50,626 nucleotides of DNA from Pelagophyceae sp. CCMP2097. Its lineage: Eukaryota > Sar > Pelagophyceae. Under the pieces are notes generated by a model, which searched no databases, was not told the DNA's origin, and was given only the letters and a program-made list of their open reading frames with translations. Both the position numbers and the translations under genes were made by a program. This document shows positions 32,496-42,800 of the stretch, piece after piece; position 1 is the stretch's first letter, and every line of letters begins with the position of its first letter. The DNA lies in the NCBI GenBank assembly GCA_026770575.1, contig MU657260.1:42537-93162 (forward strand), written 5' to 3'.

Positions 32496-33528
32496 ATGGA
32501 CGGCGGCGGCGGCAGAGTGGTGAGCCTACGCGCGGTCGAGTCGGGCCTGGTGACGCGGCTGCTGGCGGCGTCGACGGCGCGGCTCGGCGCGGCGAACGCT
32601 GTGCGGTCCGGGGCGTGGGGGCCCGTCGACGTGACGTACCTCCGCGCTGATCGCGGCACCGGCGGCCGCATCCAGAGCGCCGAGTTCGGCCAGAGCGACC
32701 AGCCGGCGCGCGGCGCATCGGGGCGCGGGCAACGCGGGGCGGATGACTTTGACGAAATTTACTCTGTCGACCTCGGCACCCATACAGTCCTCGCCGCGCG
32801 CCGCACCGCCCACGAGGTCTGACCCGCACCGGGCGACGCACCGTGCGGCCCGAGATGGCCGGCTGCGACGGTGGGCGCCGTAGGACTTTTCCGTCTTTGC
32901 CTCCTCAAAAGCCGCCGCCGCCGCGCTCGTCGAAGCAGGCGGGTGCGAGACCCCCCGTGCCCGCTCGCGACGGACGCGCCCGCGATAGGTTCCGCGTCCG
33001 CGCGACTGCGAGTGCGTTCCTTGAGTCTCTTGCCTTCCTTGCCCACCGCTCGGCGCGTCGGTGGGACCTCGCTCGGCCCAGGCGTCGAGGGCGGCGTCTA
33101 CACCGTCGGCGACTACACCGTGCGCCTCGGCACGTTCCGCCACGCCGGCACCGCCAAGGCGTAAGCCCAGCCGTGGCACTTTGCAGACGGCCACCTTTGA
33201 GCGCAGGCTCGTCGCCGCGGCGCGCTTCGAGCCACTCCACGCATCGCATCCCTCCGCGCGAGGTGCAGCGTTCTTTGCGAGATGCCCGCGCGACGCGCTT
33301 TCGTAGATGCAGAGTACAAGTTCCTCGAGAAATGCTTCGGCGGCGACGTCCGACGACACGAACCGCCGTGAGCGCGCGGCGCCGCGGCCGCGCGGGACGG
33401 CGCGGCGTAGGCCGCGGGCGGAGCACGACGACGGCGCGGCGCAACCGCCGCTTCCCAACCCGACGTTCGACTTTGCGCTGTCGCTCGTCCATTGCTTCCG
33501 ATCCCTTGTGTACGGCCAAAATACGTAA
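32496..33528 (+). CDS. Possible Mediator head subunit MED20-like protein
   Basis: Proposed exons 32496-32816, 32884-32956, 33082-33160, 33207-33262, 33307-33367 and 33411-33528, 235 aa; phases agree throughout and introns are 43-125 bp. The order of strands and helices resembles MED20: an N-terminal helix (AVESGLVTRLLAASTARLG), a strand (DEIYSVDLGTHTVLA), DFSVFASSKAAAAALVEAGG, the strand pair GGVYTVGDYTVRLGTF (MED20 has a similar CDFLVKVGTV), then DAEYKFLEKCFGGD and the last helix FDFALSLVHCFRSL. MED20 joins MED18 in the movable jaw of Mediator. Sequence identity is low, so the name is tentative. The 33207-33262 exon is the least certain. Confidence 0.48.
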
Positions 33529-33710
33529 GGCCAATATTGAGGGACTGAGCGCCTCGGTCGGTGATGCAGTATAGAGCCTGGGCGAGCGTTGGATGGTGCG
33601 GTCACGTTCTTCGGCCGCGGAGCCGCTCGAGTTGATGGCGTCAGCGCACCGCGACACAGTGGCACCCGCCCGCCTCGGCAAGAACGGCTCGCCCGCGGGC
33701 TGCGCCTCGG

Positions 33711-34628
33711 TCAGAAGAGGCCCGCCTTTTTTCGCAGGGCCGTCTGCCTCCACGCCGGAAGAGCCGCAAACGCCGCGCGGTCGACGCCGAGCGCCGCCGC
33801 GAACCCGATTTCGTCGAGCGCGTCCTCCGGGCGGCCCGCGGGCACCGCGGGCACCGCGGGCGCCGCGGCGTGCGCGGTCGGCGCGGCCGAAAAGTTGCCC
33901 GTCGCGCCGACGGAGTCGACGGCCGCGTCGCGGGCGACGCGCACCGCCGCAAGGGCATCTTTGGCAAAGCCCTCGAGCGCCGCGTCGGAGGCCAACAGCG
34001 GCGGCGCGGGCGCTGGTTCAGGCGCCAGCGGCGCGGCGGCGACCGGGGGCCTCGGCGGCGGCGCGCCGCCTTGCCCGCCGCGGCCGCCCGGCGGCGGCGG
34101 ACCGCACTGGCCGCGGCCGCCCGGCGGCGGCGGGCCGCAGCCATTCTTCGTGGCGTCTGGTATCGAGGGCTCGACAAATGCGAACAAGCCGAGCCGCCGC
34201 CGTACGTCTGCCCTCTGCTCCTTGTAGTGCAGGCCCGCCAGCGCTTGCTCGACGTTCGACGGGTCGACGATTCGGGCGCACATGAGGACCATCGCTTCGA
34301 CGGCACCGACGGGCGAGTACTTCATCGGCGCTACCAGAACCGCCGCCATCTGGCACTCGAAGGAAGCATTACGCGCCACCGCCTTGAGGATGCGCAGCCT
34401 GCGCCGGGCGGCGTCGAAAGGGGGCCGAGGGACGACACTTCTATAAGTGTATATAGACCTCCGTTCCCGGCTCCTTGGCACTGGGACCCTTTTGGCATAC
34501 TTTGAGTTCCTTGGGGTCGCGCACCTTTCCTCATCAGTCTGCGCCGTTTCGAGGCGGCCGAGGAGCGAGGCCAGCTCCGCCGGATCGATCAACGCCGCGC
34601 GGTCCGCCGCCGCCAGCGCCGCCGCCAT
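33711..34628 (-). CDS. Pro/Gly-linker protein with a DUF4476-like helical domain
   Basis: Exons 34628-34525 and 34398-33711, 263 aa, 126-bp intron. Residues ~15-105 form a helical domain (LASLLGRLETAQTDEERLRI, VARNASFECQMAAVLVAPM, VGAVEAMVLMCARIVDPSN) whose layout resembles DUF4476: repeated helices with a conserved phenylalanine-glutamine step and a D..N end. A repeated linker follows (two GPPPPGGRG units), then a second helical part (ALEGFAKDALAAVRVARDAA) and a C-terminal segment ending in a basic KKAGLF. No enzymatic motif or signal peptide. The function of the DUF is unknown. Its start lies 94 bp from the divergent lipocalin-like gene. Confidence 0.65.
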   Translation of the reverse strand: MAAALAAADRAALIDPAELASLLGRLETAQTDEERCATPRNSKYAKRVPVPRSRERRSIYTYRSVVPRPPFDAARRRLRILKAVARNASFECQMAAVLVAPMKYSPVGAVEAMVLMCARIVDPSNVEQALAGLHYKEQRADVRRRLGLFAFVEPSIPDATKNGCGPPPPGGRGQCGPPPPGGRGGQGGAPPPRPPVAAAPLAPEPAPAPPLLASDAALEGFAKDALAAVRVARDAAVDSVGATGNFSAAPTAHAAAPAVPAVPAGRPEDALDEIGFAAALGVDRAAFAALPAWRQTALRKKAGLF

Positions 34629-34722
34629 AGAAGCTCCGTATGCACCGGAGTTCGGACGGACAAACCTGGGATCGTTTTAGCGATAATCAGTTCGGTCCTA
34701 CGGCGCACGGCGCGCGGCCGGC

Positions 34723-35567
34723 ATGAAGCGGTCTGCGGACGACGACTCGGGGGCCCCGCGGCGGCACCGGGGCGCGCACGACGCGCCGAATCTGACAGGG
34801 TATTGGCGCCTTGATAAGGTACGCCTCGTCGTTTCCCTATAGAGTCTCGTATCGAGGCCCCTTATGCCGCCACCGCGCGAGCCGCATCGCGCAGGAACGG
34901 AGCACGCCCATCGACACGTCGCCGCCGGCGCCGAACTCGCCCGCATTCGCCGATGGTCCGCCGTATAGTTTGATGACTTGGTTGACTTGGATGGGCGTAG
35001 GTACCTCCGCGCGATGGGTCTTTGCGAAATTGCCATCGACGGCCACCACCAAAAGGAGGCGCGTCGGGGCCACCGAATGCACCCGCCACGACCACAAAGC
35101 CGCACTGTCAATCACTGGGACTGAAATGAGATGCTTGCGTGGTAGGCTTCGACGGAGACGTACTACGATATCACCCAGACGGCGCATACGCTCACCACGC
35201 GCAAGCAGTCGTGGTCCGGCGCCTCGTCGCACGAGCTCACGTTCAACAAGCCGCAGACGCACAATGGGGGCGCCGTGCCCAAGCGCATCACTGCGACGAT
35301 ACGAGGCGACGCCGTGGTGACCACGTTCGAAATGGGCTCCAGGTGCGTCTCGACATGCAATCCGTAGACCCACTTTCCGTCGAACCGGACGTTTGCAGGA
35401 CGCTGTATGACATCAAGACTCTTGAGGACGGCGGCCGCGCGATCCGTGTCGATTTACAGCTCGTCTGCCCGGGCGAGCAGATCGACATCGCGCGATGGCT
35501 CGTCCAGTGCGACGTCGCAAAGGAGCCGGAGGAAGCGGAGCCGGATGTCGAGATTGACGACTTTTGA
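34723..35567 (+). CDS. Lipocalin/FABP-like beta-barrel protein
   Basis: Exons 34723-34818, 34895-35062, 35146-35342 and 35399-35567, 209 aa, in phase. The start has a charged leader and then NLTGYWRLDKERSTPID, the G.W.LD signature that opens lipocalin and fatty-acid-binding barrels. MTWLTWMGVGTSARWVFAKL forms the helical lid. The remaining strands alternate regularly: YYDITQTAHTLTTRKQSW, ITATIRGDAVVTTFEMGS, TLYDIKTLEDGGRAIRVDLQ, IDIARWLVQCD. No signal peptide, so a cytosolic carrier of a small hydrophobic ligand is likely. Ligand unknown. The third intron (35343-35398) is 56 bp. The donor at 35063 (GTCGGG) is weak and was chosen because it keeps the phase. Confidence 0.72.
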
Positions 35568-35746
35568 CATGACGGCTTGACCCAACGGGCTTGCGGGACA
35601 AACCGCACTACGCCTTAACAGCACTCCGCATTGGCACCACGAGGTACGTTAGTTGGCGCGCGACTCGCTCGCGGGCCATTGGACACAGTTGCGCCGCCGA
35701 CTTTGGGCGGCATTGAATGATTTTCGGTGGGGGCGGCACGATCGGG

Positions 35747-36572
35747 TTAGTTGAACGTGATTAGCTCGAGGTCGAAGACGAGGCCCGAGTTGCGCGGCAC
35801 CAGGCCGGGGAAGCCGCGCTCGCCGTACCTACGCCGCGCTCGTCAACGCGCGCGAGAGGCTCCAGCGCGGAGAGGCCCGACCTTCGAGGGTCCGTTGACG
35901 TTGTGGGTCCGCCGGCCGTCTGGGGTCCGCGATTCGGGTGCGGGACCGCTCCCCACGCGCAGAGGCCCCGAGGCGCGCCCGCCGACGCTCTTAGGCGCCC
36001 ATCTTCTGAAGTGACGCACGCAAGTTGGCTGGGTATCGTGATCTTGGCGCGCTCGCCGATCGACAGCTGCGCGACACCTTCGTCGAGGCCTATCGCGGCA
36101 AGATTACGCGATCCTCTTTCGCGGCGATGCCTCTCCGCTCCGTTTGCACCGTCGTCGCCGGGTTTCGAGGGTTTCCGGCGCCGGTCCTCACCCGGGATGA
36201 CTTGCGCCGCGCCGAGTTTGAACTTAAAGGGCTTGCCTGCGTTGCGGGTGTTCACCGGCGGGCCGCGGCGGCGCATCGCCGTCCGCTGCGGCTGGCGGTT
36301 CACGGCAGACGCCGCCGTGTCGTTACCTCTATCCCGACTCGAGTCGAAGAAGTCGCCCGTCGCCAAGTAGCCCGTGTAGTGCACCGTCACCGTCTGCCCG
36401 ATATGCGGGTAGTTCATGCCGTCGCCGGCCTGCGGGGCGCATAAGGGCGGCCAGCGGCGCAGCGTCCCACGGCGCGGCGCCTGATTCGAAGACGCACGGC
36501 GAAGATCTCTACCGTGACCTGCGGCCGCTGCCCCAGGTCCGAGTCGTACGGCCCCGCGCCCTTCTTCTCCAT
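35747..36572 (-). CDS. FKBP12-type peptidyl-prolyl isomerase
   Basis: Exons 36572-36498, 36429-36327, 36236-36192, 36089-36020 and 35828-35747, 124 aa, all phases consistent. The order is VTVEIFAAGDGMNYPHIGQT, VTVHYTGYLATGDFFDSS, GKPFKFKLGAAQVIPG, GLDEGVAQLSIGERAKITIP, LAYGERGFPGLVPRNSGLVF and DLELITFN. This is a complete single FKBP domain with a 17-residue leader. Active-site Tyr26, Phe36 and Asp37 equivalents are present (HYTG, FDSS). The tryptophan at the pocket floor (GWEEGV in human FKBP12, Trp59) is Leu here, which should lower affinity for FK506 and rapamycin and may reduce isomerase activity. It shares a 271-bp divergent promoter with RFC3. Confidence 0.92.
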
Positions 36573-36843
36573 AGCCGAGCCTTCGCCCGCTTCGAAGCGC
36601 GGCTACCTCGCGCGTCTTGCGCCGAAGTTGCGGCGTTGGCGGCAAACGTAGTTTTCAGGATTTGATCCAATTTTCATTTTTTCTCGAAAGGCGGTGGGGT
36701 GTGCGCGCGGTCGCCGCGACTGCCGCCTTGAAGGAGTCCTCGGTCGCCCCTTGACCAAGATTCACCAGTTTGATTTCAGCGACTCCTCGAGTTCAAAAAG
36801 CTCCGCGGCGCGCGTCTCAGCGTGCGCGCGTCTTCGCGGCGCG

Positions 36844-38426
36844 ATGCTCTGGGTCGACAAGTACCGGCCGACGGACCTGAAGAAGATGGATTACCACGCC
36901 GACCTCTCGAGCAGGCTGGTGGAACTCGTGAGTGGGGTGCATCCAGCATTCGAACACGAATTCGAATGCCGGAAGCACACGTGTGATAGGCCAAGGACGG
37001 CGATTTGCCGCACCTGCTCTTCTACGGTCCTTCGGGCGCGGGGAAGAAGACGCGGATTGCGGCGCTGCTCAAGGCGCTGTACGGTACTGGGGCGGCCAAG
37101 CAGAGGCTCGAGTATCGTGAATTTAAAACACCCACCAACAAGCTCATCGAGGTCACCACCGTCGCCTCGAACTACCACATCGAGATGAACCCCGGCGACG
37201 CCGGGAACAACGATCGGTTTGTGGTTCAAGAGGTGATCAAAGAGATCGCGCAGTCCGCTTCCCTCCACGCGAAAACCGGCCGCGTCGCGTACAAGGTCAT
37301 CCTATTAGTAGAAGTCGACCGCCTGACCAGGCAGGCCCAGGCCGCGCTCCGCCGCACGCTGCAGCGTCTCTTTGGAAGAACGCCCGTCTCTTTGGAAGAA
37401 CGCCCGTCTCGCTGCAGTTTGGAAGAGGCGCCTTCCTTGTCACCTTCTCGTCAACCGTCGCACTCCAGGGACGATGGAGAAGTGCACCTCGAGCTGCCGC
37501 CTCATCCTGTGCTGCAACAACCCGTCCAAGGTATAACTCGAAAGTCTCCTGAACGCGCCGTCGAATGTGACGATAGTCTCCTCTGAGCGCCGTCCAACGC
37601 AACGCATAGGTCATCGACCCGCTGCGGTCCCGCTGCCTGGGCATCCGCGTGGGGGCGCCGACCGAGGCGGAAATCGTCTCCGTCCTGCACTCGGTGGCGG
37701 ACAAGGAGGGCGTGCAGCTTCCGGTGCCGTTGGCCGCGCGCATCGCATCGCAATCCAAACGGAACCTGCGACGAGCCATCCTCTCGCTCGAGGCCTGCCA
37801 CGCCCAGTCGTACCCGTTCTCGCCGGAACAGGCCATCGACGCGCCCGACTGGGAGACGTGCGTCGTGGCGTGGGAGAGCGACGATCCGCCACGTTTGGTC
37901 CGTAGAATCTCAATCGTGCAACGCCTAGGTACATCGTCTCCATGGCCAACGACATCCTCCGCGAGCAGAGCCCACAGTCGCCACGCCGCGTCCTCTGCCT
38001 CTTCCCGAGTCTTTTCACAAGGCGCCCTGTCGAAAGGCGCCCTGTCGACGCCCGCTGTAGGCGGCTGCTGGCGACGCGCGAGAAGCTCTACGAGCTGCTC
38101 GTCAAGTGCATTCCCGCCGACGTCATCATCAAGACGCTGACGCGCGAACTTTTGAAGAACCTCGACGACGAGTGAGAATCCGGGACCCTGCGCGCCCTCT
38201 GTGGTGGCATTGGACGGATGCCTTTGCAGGCTCAAGACGGAGGTGCTGCACTGGGCGGCCGTTTACGAGCACCGCATCCAGCTCGGGTCGAAGGAGATTT
38301 TCCATTTGGAGGCTTTTGTGGCCAAGTTTATGGCGCTCTATAAGAGGTGTGGCCCATCGAAATCGAAGTGGTCGTTGTTCCAACATCAAACACGCCTCTA
38401 GGTTCATCGTCTCCATGTTCGACTAG
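36844..38426 (+). CDS. RFC3: Replication factor C subunit 3 (clamp loader)
   Basis: Exons 36844-36927, 36990-37353, 37469-37530, 37610-37857, 37929-37976, 38061-38171, 38230-38346 and 38402-38426, 352 aa (human RFC3 is 356). Walker A is GPSGAGKKTR; ASNYHIEMNPGDAGNNDR is the RFC3-specific strand; LLVEVDRLTRQAQAALRRT is the atypical Walker B and sensor region of this subunit; CRLILCCNNPSK, then DPLRSRC with the SRC arginine finger motif. The C-terminal collar ends HRIQLGSKEIFHLEAFVAKF. In the RFC complex it helps load PCNA at primer ends. The intron at 37354-37468 appears to be GC..AG: using the GC donor recovers ALRRTMEK exactly, whereas the nearest GT donor would add four residues. Confidence 0.95.
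37365..37404 (+). repeat. 20-bp tandem duplication in an RFC3 intron
   Basis: CGTCTCTTTGGAAGAACGCC occurs perfectly twice (37365-37384, 37385-37404), and a third copy has degenerated just after. It starts 11 bp inside the GC..AG intron. A separate 15-bp duplication (AAGGCGCCCTGTCGA at 38019 and 38034) lies in the intron at 37977-38060. Confidence 0.9.
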
Positions 38427-38686
38427 CCGCCTCCGACGAGCCGCCGTCGATGAGCAAGGTCGCGCGCGACGCTGCACCACGTCTCCAACACTTGATCGTT
38501 TTGATCGTTTCGGACCCTCGTCGCACGGCCTGAAGGATGCTTCCACCCTGCTTGGGGGTGGATGGAGCGTCGCACGTCATATACACGAGCTATTTACATG
38601 TCATACATACACCTCCGAGATGTTTGTGGTTCGGATGGCAGGTTTGACCCGGCCCTGACCTTTTTTTGCGGCTTTTCGGCGCTGCG

Positions 38687-39502
38687 TCAGCGCGCCGTGG
38701 TCATGGGCGCTTCGGGGCGGTAGTCCATGTGGGCGGAGAGGCTGGATTTATCGCCTCGAGAGTAGATTCTGAGCGGCGCCGCGGCCCGGGAGACCGCCGC
38801 CGACTCGTCCACCTCGAGCTTGTACTCGGCACCTATGTTAGACGTTCCAAAGCGGGACGACACTTTGATCGCGCACCGTCGACGGCGCCGGAGAAGCGCG
38901 CGCGCGAGCCCTTTGCCTCGGACTCGAGGACAACACCTCCCGAAACCTGCAGGGCGTGTCAAGGTGTATTCAACGACGGCGTATTTACGGCGTATCGACG
39001 GCACATTTTCCGCGGATGGCGGTGCGGGCCCTTGATGTCGACTCTGGCGCAGGTCGACTGCACCATCGCGGCTGACGGGTTTCCATCGCGGCTGACGGTT
39101 TCCATTCCGACGCGGATAGAGACGGCGACGAGGCGCGTGGTGAAGTCGCCCTCGAAGACAAACGAAATGTAAAAGTCCTACGCATTCGCATCCCCGCGCG
39201 GGCCCGTGTGAAGTGCAGAGGCCCGCGTCGAAACTCACGTCGTCCATTTGCGAAAAGTCCAAGATACCGTCCACCGTGGCGTACTCGTTTTTATATATAG
39301 AGTACGCCACTCTGACGCGGCCGCGTTTTTGCGGCGCCGGCGGCCCGTCTCGCGCGCGGCGAGGCAGCACGACCAAGGGGTCTGCAACCTTTGCAACGTC
39401 TGCAACCTCTGCAACGGTCCGAATCGGCTGCACTGCCGGCGCAAACGATTTCTTCTTGCCGCGCGCCGCGCGGTCCAGCGACGGCGGCAGGAAGATGGAC
39501 AT
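38687..39502 (-). CDS. Uncharacterised 186-residue protein
   Basis: Exons 39502-39239, 39177-39097, 38946-38877 and 38832-38687 with consistent phases. The N-terminus MSIFLPPSLDRAARGKKKSF has no clear signal peptide. The middle reads VAYSIYKNEYATVDGILDFS and YISFVFEGDFTTRLVAVSIR, a run of predicted beta strands, and after a further splice VVLESEAKGSRARFSGAVDG and EYKLEVDESAAVSRAAAPLR. The alternating pattern suggests a small beta-rich fold. I know no family for it. The intron at 38947-39096 starts inside a 20-bp duplication, so two donors 20 nt apart are possible; the upstream one keeps the frame. Confidence 0.62.
   Translation of the reverse strand: MSIFLPPSLDRAARGKKKSFAPAVQPIRTVAEVADVAKVADPLVVLPRRARDGPPAPQKRGRVRVAYSIYKNEYATVDGILDFSQMDDVSFDAGLCTSHGPARGCECVGLLHFVCLRGRLHHAPRRRLYPRRNGNRQPRWKPVSRDGAVDLRQSRHQGPAPPSAENVPSIRRKYAVVEYTLTRPAGFGRCCPRVRGKGLARALLRRRRRCAIKVSSRFGTSNIGAEYKLEVDESAAVSRAAAPLRIYSRGDKSSLSAHMDYRPEAPMTTAR
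39063..39101 (-). repeat. Tandem duplication across a splice donor
   Basis: CCATCGCGGCTGACGG followed by GTTT or TTT occurs at 39063-39082 and 39083-39101. On the minus strand the last seven exon bases (GGAAACC) and the first intron bases are duplicated, giving two possible donors. Confidence 0.85.
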
Positions 39503-39823
39503 GGCGCGAAGCGCGAAGAAGGCGCAGATAGCGCAGCGGCTTCAGGTCGCGCTGACGTCGCCGAACAAGACGGCGGTTACAAATCGCAACGTGACCTGCC
39601 TCTGCGCTCATGTTTCAACGTGACCTGCCTCTGCGCTCATGTTTGACTCGGAAACACCAACCGAGCCGCGGGCATAGCGTATGGTGAAAGGCCGTCAATG
39701 GGGGACTGTGACTCGGTATATCAGGACGGCCCCCTGCATTGCGTCGCGGGCCGCTCCCGACGCCAGTCCTCCAAGGCCGGAATGCCTTGCACCTTCATGT
39801 TAGCCTCGGGCACCGGCACAGGG
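39503..39823. repeat. Intergenic region with a perfect 29-bp tandem duplication
   Basis: A 29-bp unit starting CAACGTGACCTGCCTCTGCG occurs perfectly at 39587-39615 and 39616-39644. The interval separates two minus-strand genes and so should contain the promoter of the 186-residue protein gene. No gene seen in it. Confidence 0.85.
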
Positions 39824-42800
39824 CTACGCCTTCTTGACGTTGACGGCGGCGGGCGGCTTGCCGTCGATGTGCAAGCCCGTGGCCATTTGGTAGACGACGC
39901 GGTCGCCCGGGACGAAGGGCGGGTCGCCTGCGTGGTGTTGGCGTTTTGTTGGCGTCTCGACGCAGCCGCACACGACGGCGCTCTCGACGTTTGCACGCGT
40001 TCCTCTCTTCGGCATGCGCCGCCGCCGCCAGAGGGTCGACGCCGTGCCAAAAGGGACTCACCCGGCTCGAGCGTGGACTTGTCGTGGAAGAAGATATCCA
40101 ATCCGCCATCACCCGGTATAATGAACCCGTACTGGTACTTCCAAACGCGGATCCGCCCACTCCGCACGGGCGTCCCCGCGGCCATGACCAACGGCACGCC
40201 GCGGCCGGGGCCCGTGTGCGGCCGCATGACCGCCGCGTAGCGCGACGTCTTTTCGACACTCGGAGCGCTCCATGATGAAAAGGCGCCAGATGACGACGCG
40301 GCGCCGCGCGAGTAGCGCTTCATGATGAGGTGCTTCAGCGCGTGGTTCGGCCGCAGGTCCTTGTGCGCCTAAAAAATCGTTTACGGGAGCGTTTGCTCTT
40401 TCCAAAGTGGCTCTCCCGCCATGGGCGCCGCAACTCGCGAGGGGCAGGTTGGTCAGCGGCGACGTGTCGTTGTCCTGGAGCCACTCTTCGATGCATTGCT
40501 TTTCGTACGACGCGCCGTCGGCCGCGACGACGGGATCCCGCATCAAATCAAAGCTAATGGGGCAGACGAAGTGTTCCGGCACCTCGCCGTCCTCTTGCAG
40601 CGGCCCGCCGGCCGCCCAGAGGCGGGAGACGCCCGTGATGAGCATTTCGGCAATGTTGCGGTCCACGCCTATCTCCGCGTAGTCGTCGACGGTGAGGAGT
40701 TTGAGAGCATCTCGGTCGATTTCGTGCTCCAAGAACCTGGCGGGCGCGCTTTCGGCGCGTTCGGCGCGCTTTCGGCGACTCACGCCGGCGCGAGGAAGTG
40801 CAGACCCAGCTCCGCGAGCAGTCCGTCGACCTTGGCGTCGCCGGACGTGAAACCCTTGAAGTCAAAGCTCGCCGCTATGGCGCGGTCCGCCGCGTCCAAG
40901 TCGGCGACACGTTTCCGCTCCACCGCCTCTGCTTTCGCGGCGGCTCGTGCGAGGTCTGTCATCTCGCGTTCGTATTCCTCACGTTTCTTGGACTGCTTCT
41001 CTTTTCGGTCATTCCGAGAAGACTCGACCGTGTTCCACTCGTCGGCCACTTCCGGCGACGTCGGTGCCGTCTGCAAAGCAGAGACGCCTTTGGACGCTTG
41101 CGAAAGGCTCGCTCGCCGCCCTCGCAGCCCGAGGAAGTAGTCGTCATCGTCGCTGCTGTCGTCCTGCTGCGGCGTCTCCGGCGCAGCGGGCGGCGCCGCC
41201 GCCTTTGGCTTGTGCTTGCCTTTCTTCTTCGATTTCTTCACATTCTTCTTCGCCTCGTGCAAAGCCGCCTCGGCCTCCTCAAGAGCCACCAGCTCCTGCG
41301 CGACGCGCTCCGACACAACCTTTTGCTCTTCGAGCCAGATCTGGTGCGCCGCAGCACGCGCCTTTGCTTCGATGAAGCGCGCGGCCTTTGCCGCGGCGTC
41401 CTCGCGGAAGAAACGCTCGTACGACTCCTGCAACGCCGCCGCCACCGCCGACGTCGCAGGAGTCTCCGCGACGCCCGCGAGCTTGTAATATATCTTCTCG
41501 GCGGAGAGCCCCTTGAGTGATGGGATGTCGACGTTGGGGACGTATGCTCGGAGGCAATTCACAATAATCTTCTTCCCTTGAGCGCAGCTGCCGGCGTGCT
41601 TCACCAGGAAGGCAAACTTCGAAGCCTCGGCGCCCGTCGCCATGACGAAGTGCACGAGGGGGAGGAGGTGCTGCGCGTCGCACAAACGACCTAGGCGTCG
41701 CGCGTCGGCTGGCTTGAACGCCTTATGGGCGACCGCGTTTCCAGAATTCGGCGCAGGACTCTGGCGGAGCCAAAATGCGCAGACGTCGTCGTCGTCTTCG
41801 TTGTCGGGGTCGTCTTTGTCGAATGCCGCATTCTCGACAAACTCCACCAGACACGCGGCCACGGCCAAATCTAAAGTTACGTACCCTTCCTCGTCGCCGT
41901 CGGCATCGAGCGTCGGGCTGCAACTTGCGGGCGGATTCTCGAGGAGGACTTCCAGGAACGCGTCGGCATCGTCGACGTCTGGCCAGGGCATAAACAAATG
42001 CCTCGCCAAACTCCTCAAAAACTGCACCGCCTCGCCCCGCGGAGGGTTCGCCTTCGCGTCCGTCGGAGAGCCCTCGCCCTCGTCCTCCGCCAACGCGGGG
42101 GACCGGGACGCGATGGCGAGGGCGTGCCTTGAAGCCAAGTTCAGCGCGCGGAATGCTTTTGGCTGATCATCTTCATTCATCTCTTCCGCGACACCTAACG
42201 TGGCGTGTGAAAAACCCGCATGCCTGAAAAGGTGGACGCAGCTCCTCGCAGAAGCCGGGCACGTCCTCGACTAAGGCCTGGAGGATTCGGAACACGCTCC
42301 TCGCGGCGTCGTCGGCGGATGCGTCCCTCTCCGACGCGCAGTGCAAGAGGTAGCGCCGGCCCAGGGCGGCGGCCTGCACGTACTTGCACTGGCACAGAGA
42401 TTCGCGGAATTGCGAGAATCTGATGAGCATGGCGAGGAGTTTGCAGCATGTGTCGAACCACGGCGACGTAAAGAGACAATCGTGCCGGAGAGGCGCGTCC
42501 AACACCAACGCGGCGGCGTGGAAGAGCTTCGGGTCCATCTTCTTGTTGACGTTCAGGTCCAGGTCCAGGTCCGCCCTGACGATTCCGCACTCTCGCGCGA
42601 TGCCGAGCGAGACGAGGCTGTCCTTGTCCAGGAAGACGTCGTAGTCTCCTCCGGACAACGAATTAAATACTGCGTCGTCGGAAATGAAGAACGCAAAGGC
42701 GTCGCCGTGGCGGAAGCCCTCGAGACCGGCGTCGCAAACTCGGAAGACTCCTTCGACGTCGTCCGAGTCCGCGGCGGCTTCGGAATCGTCGTCCGACCAA

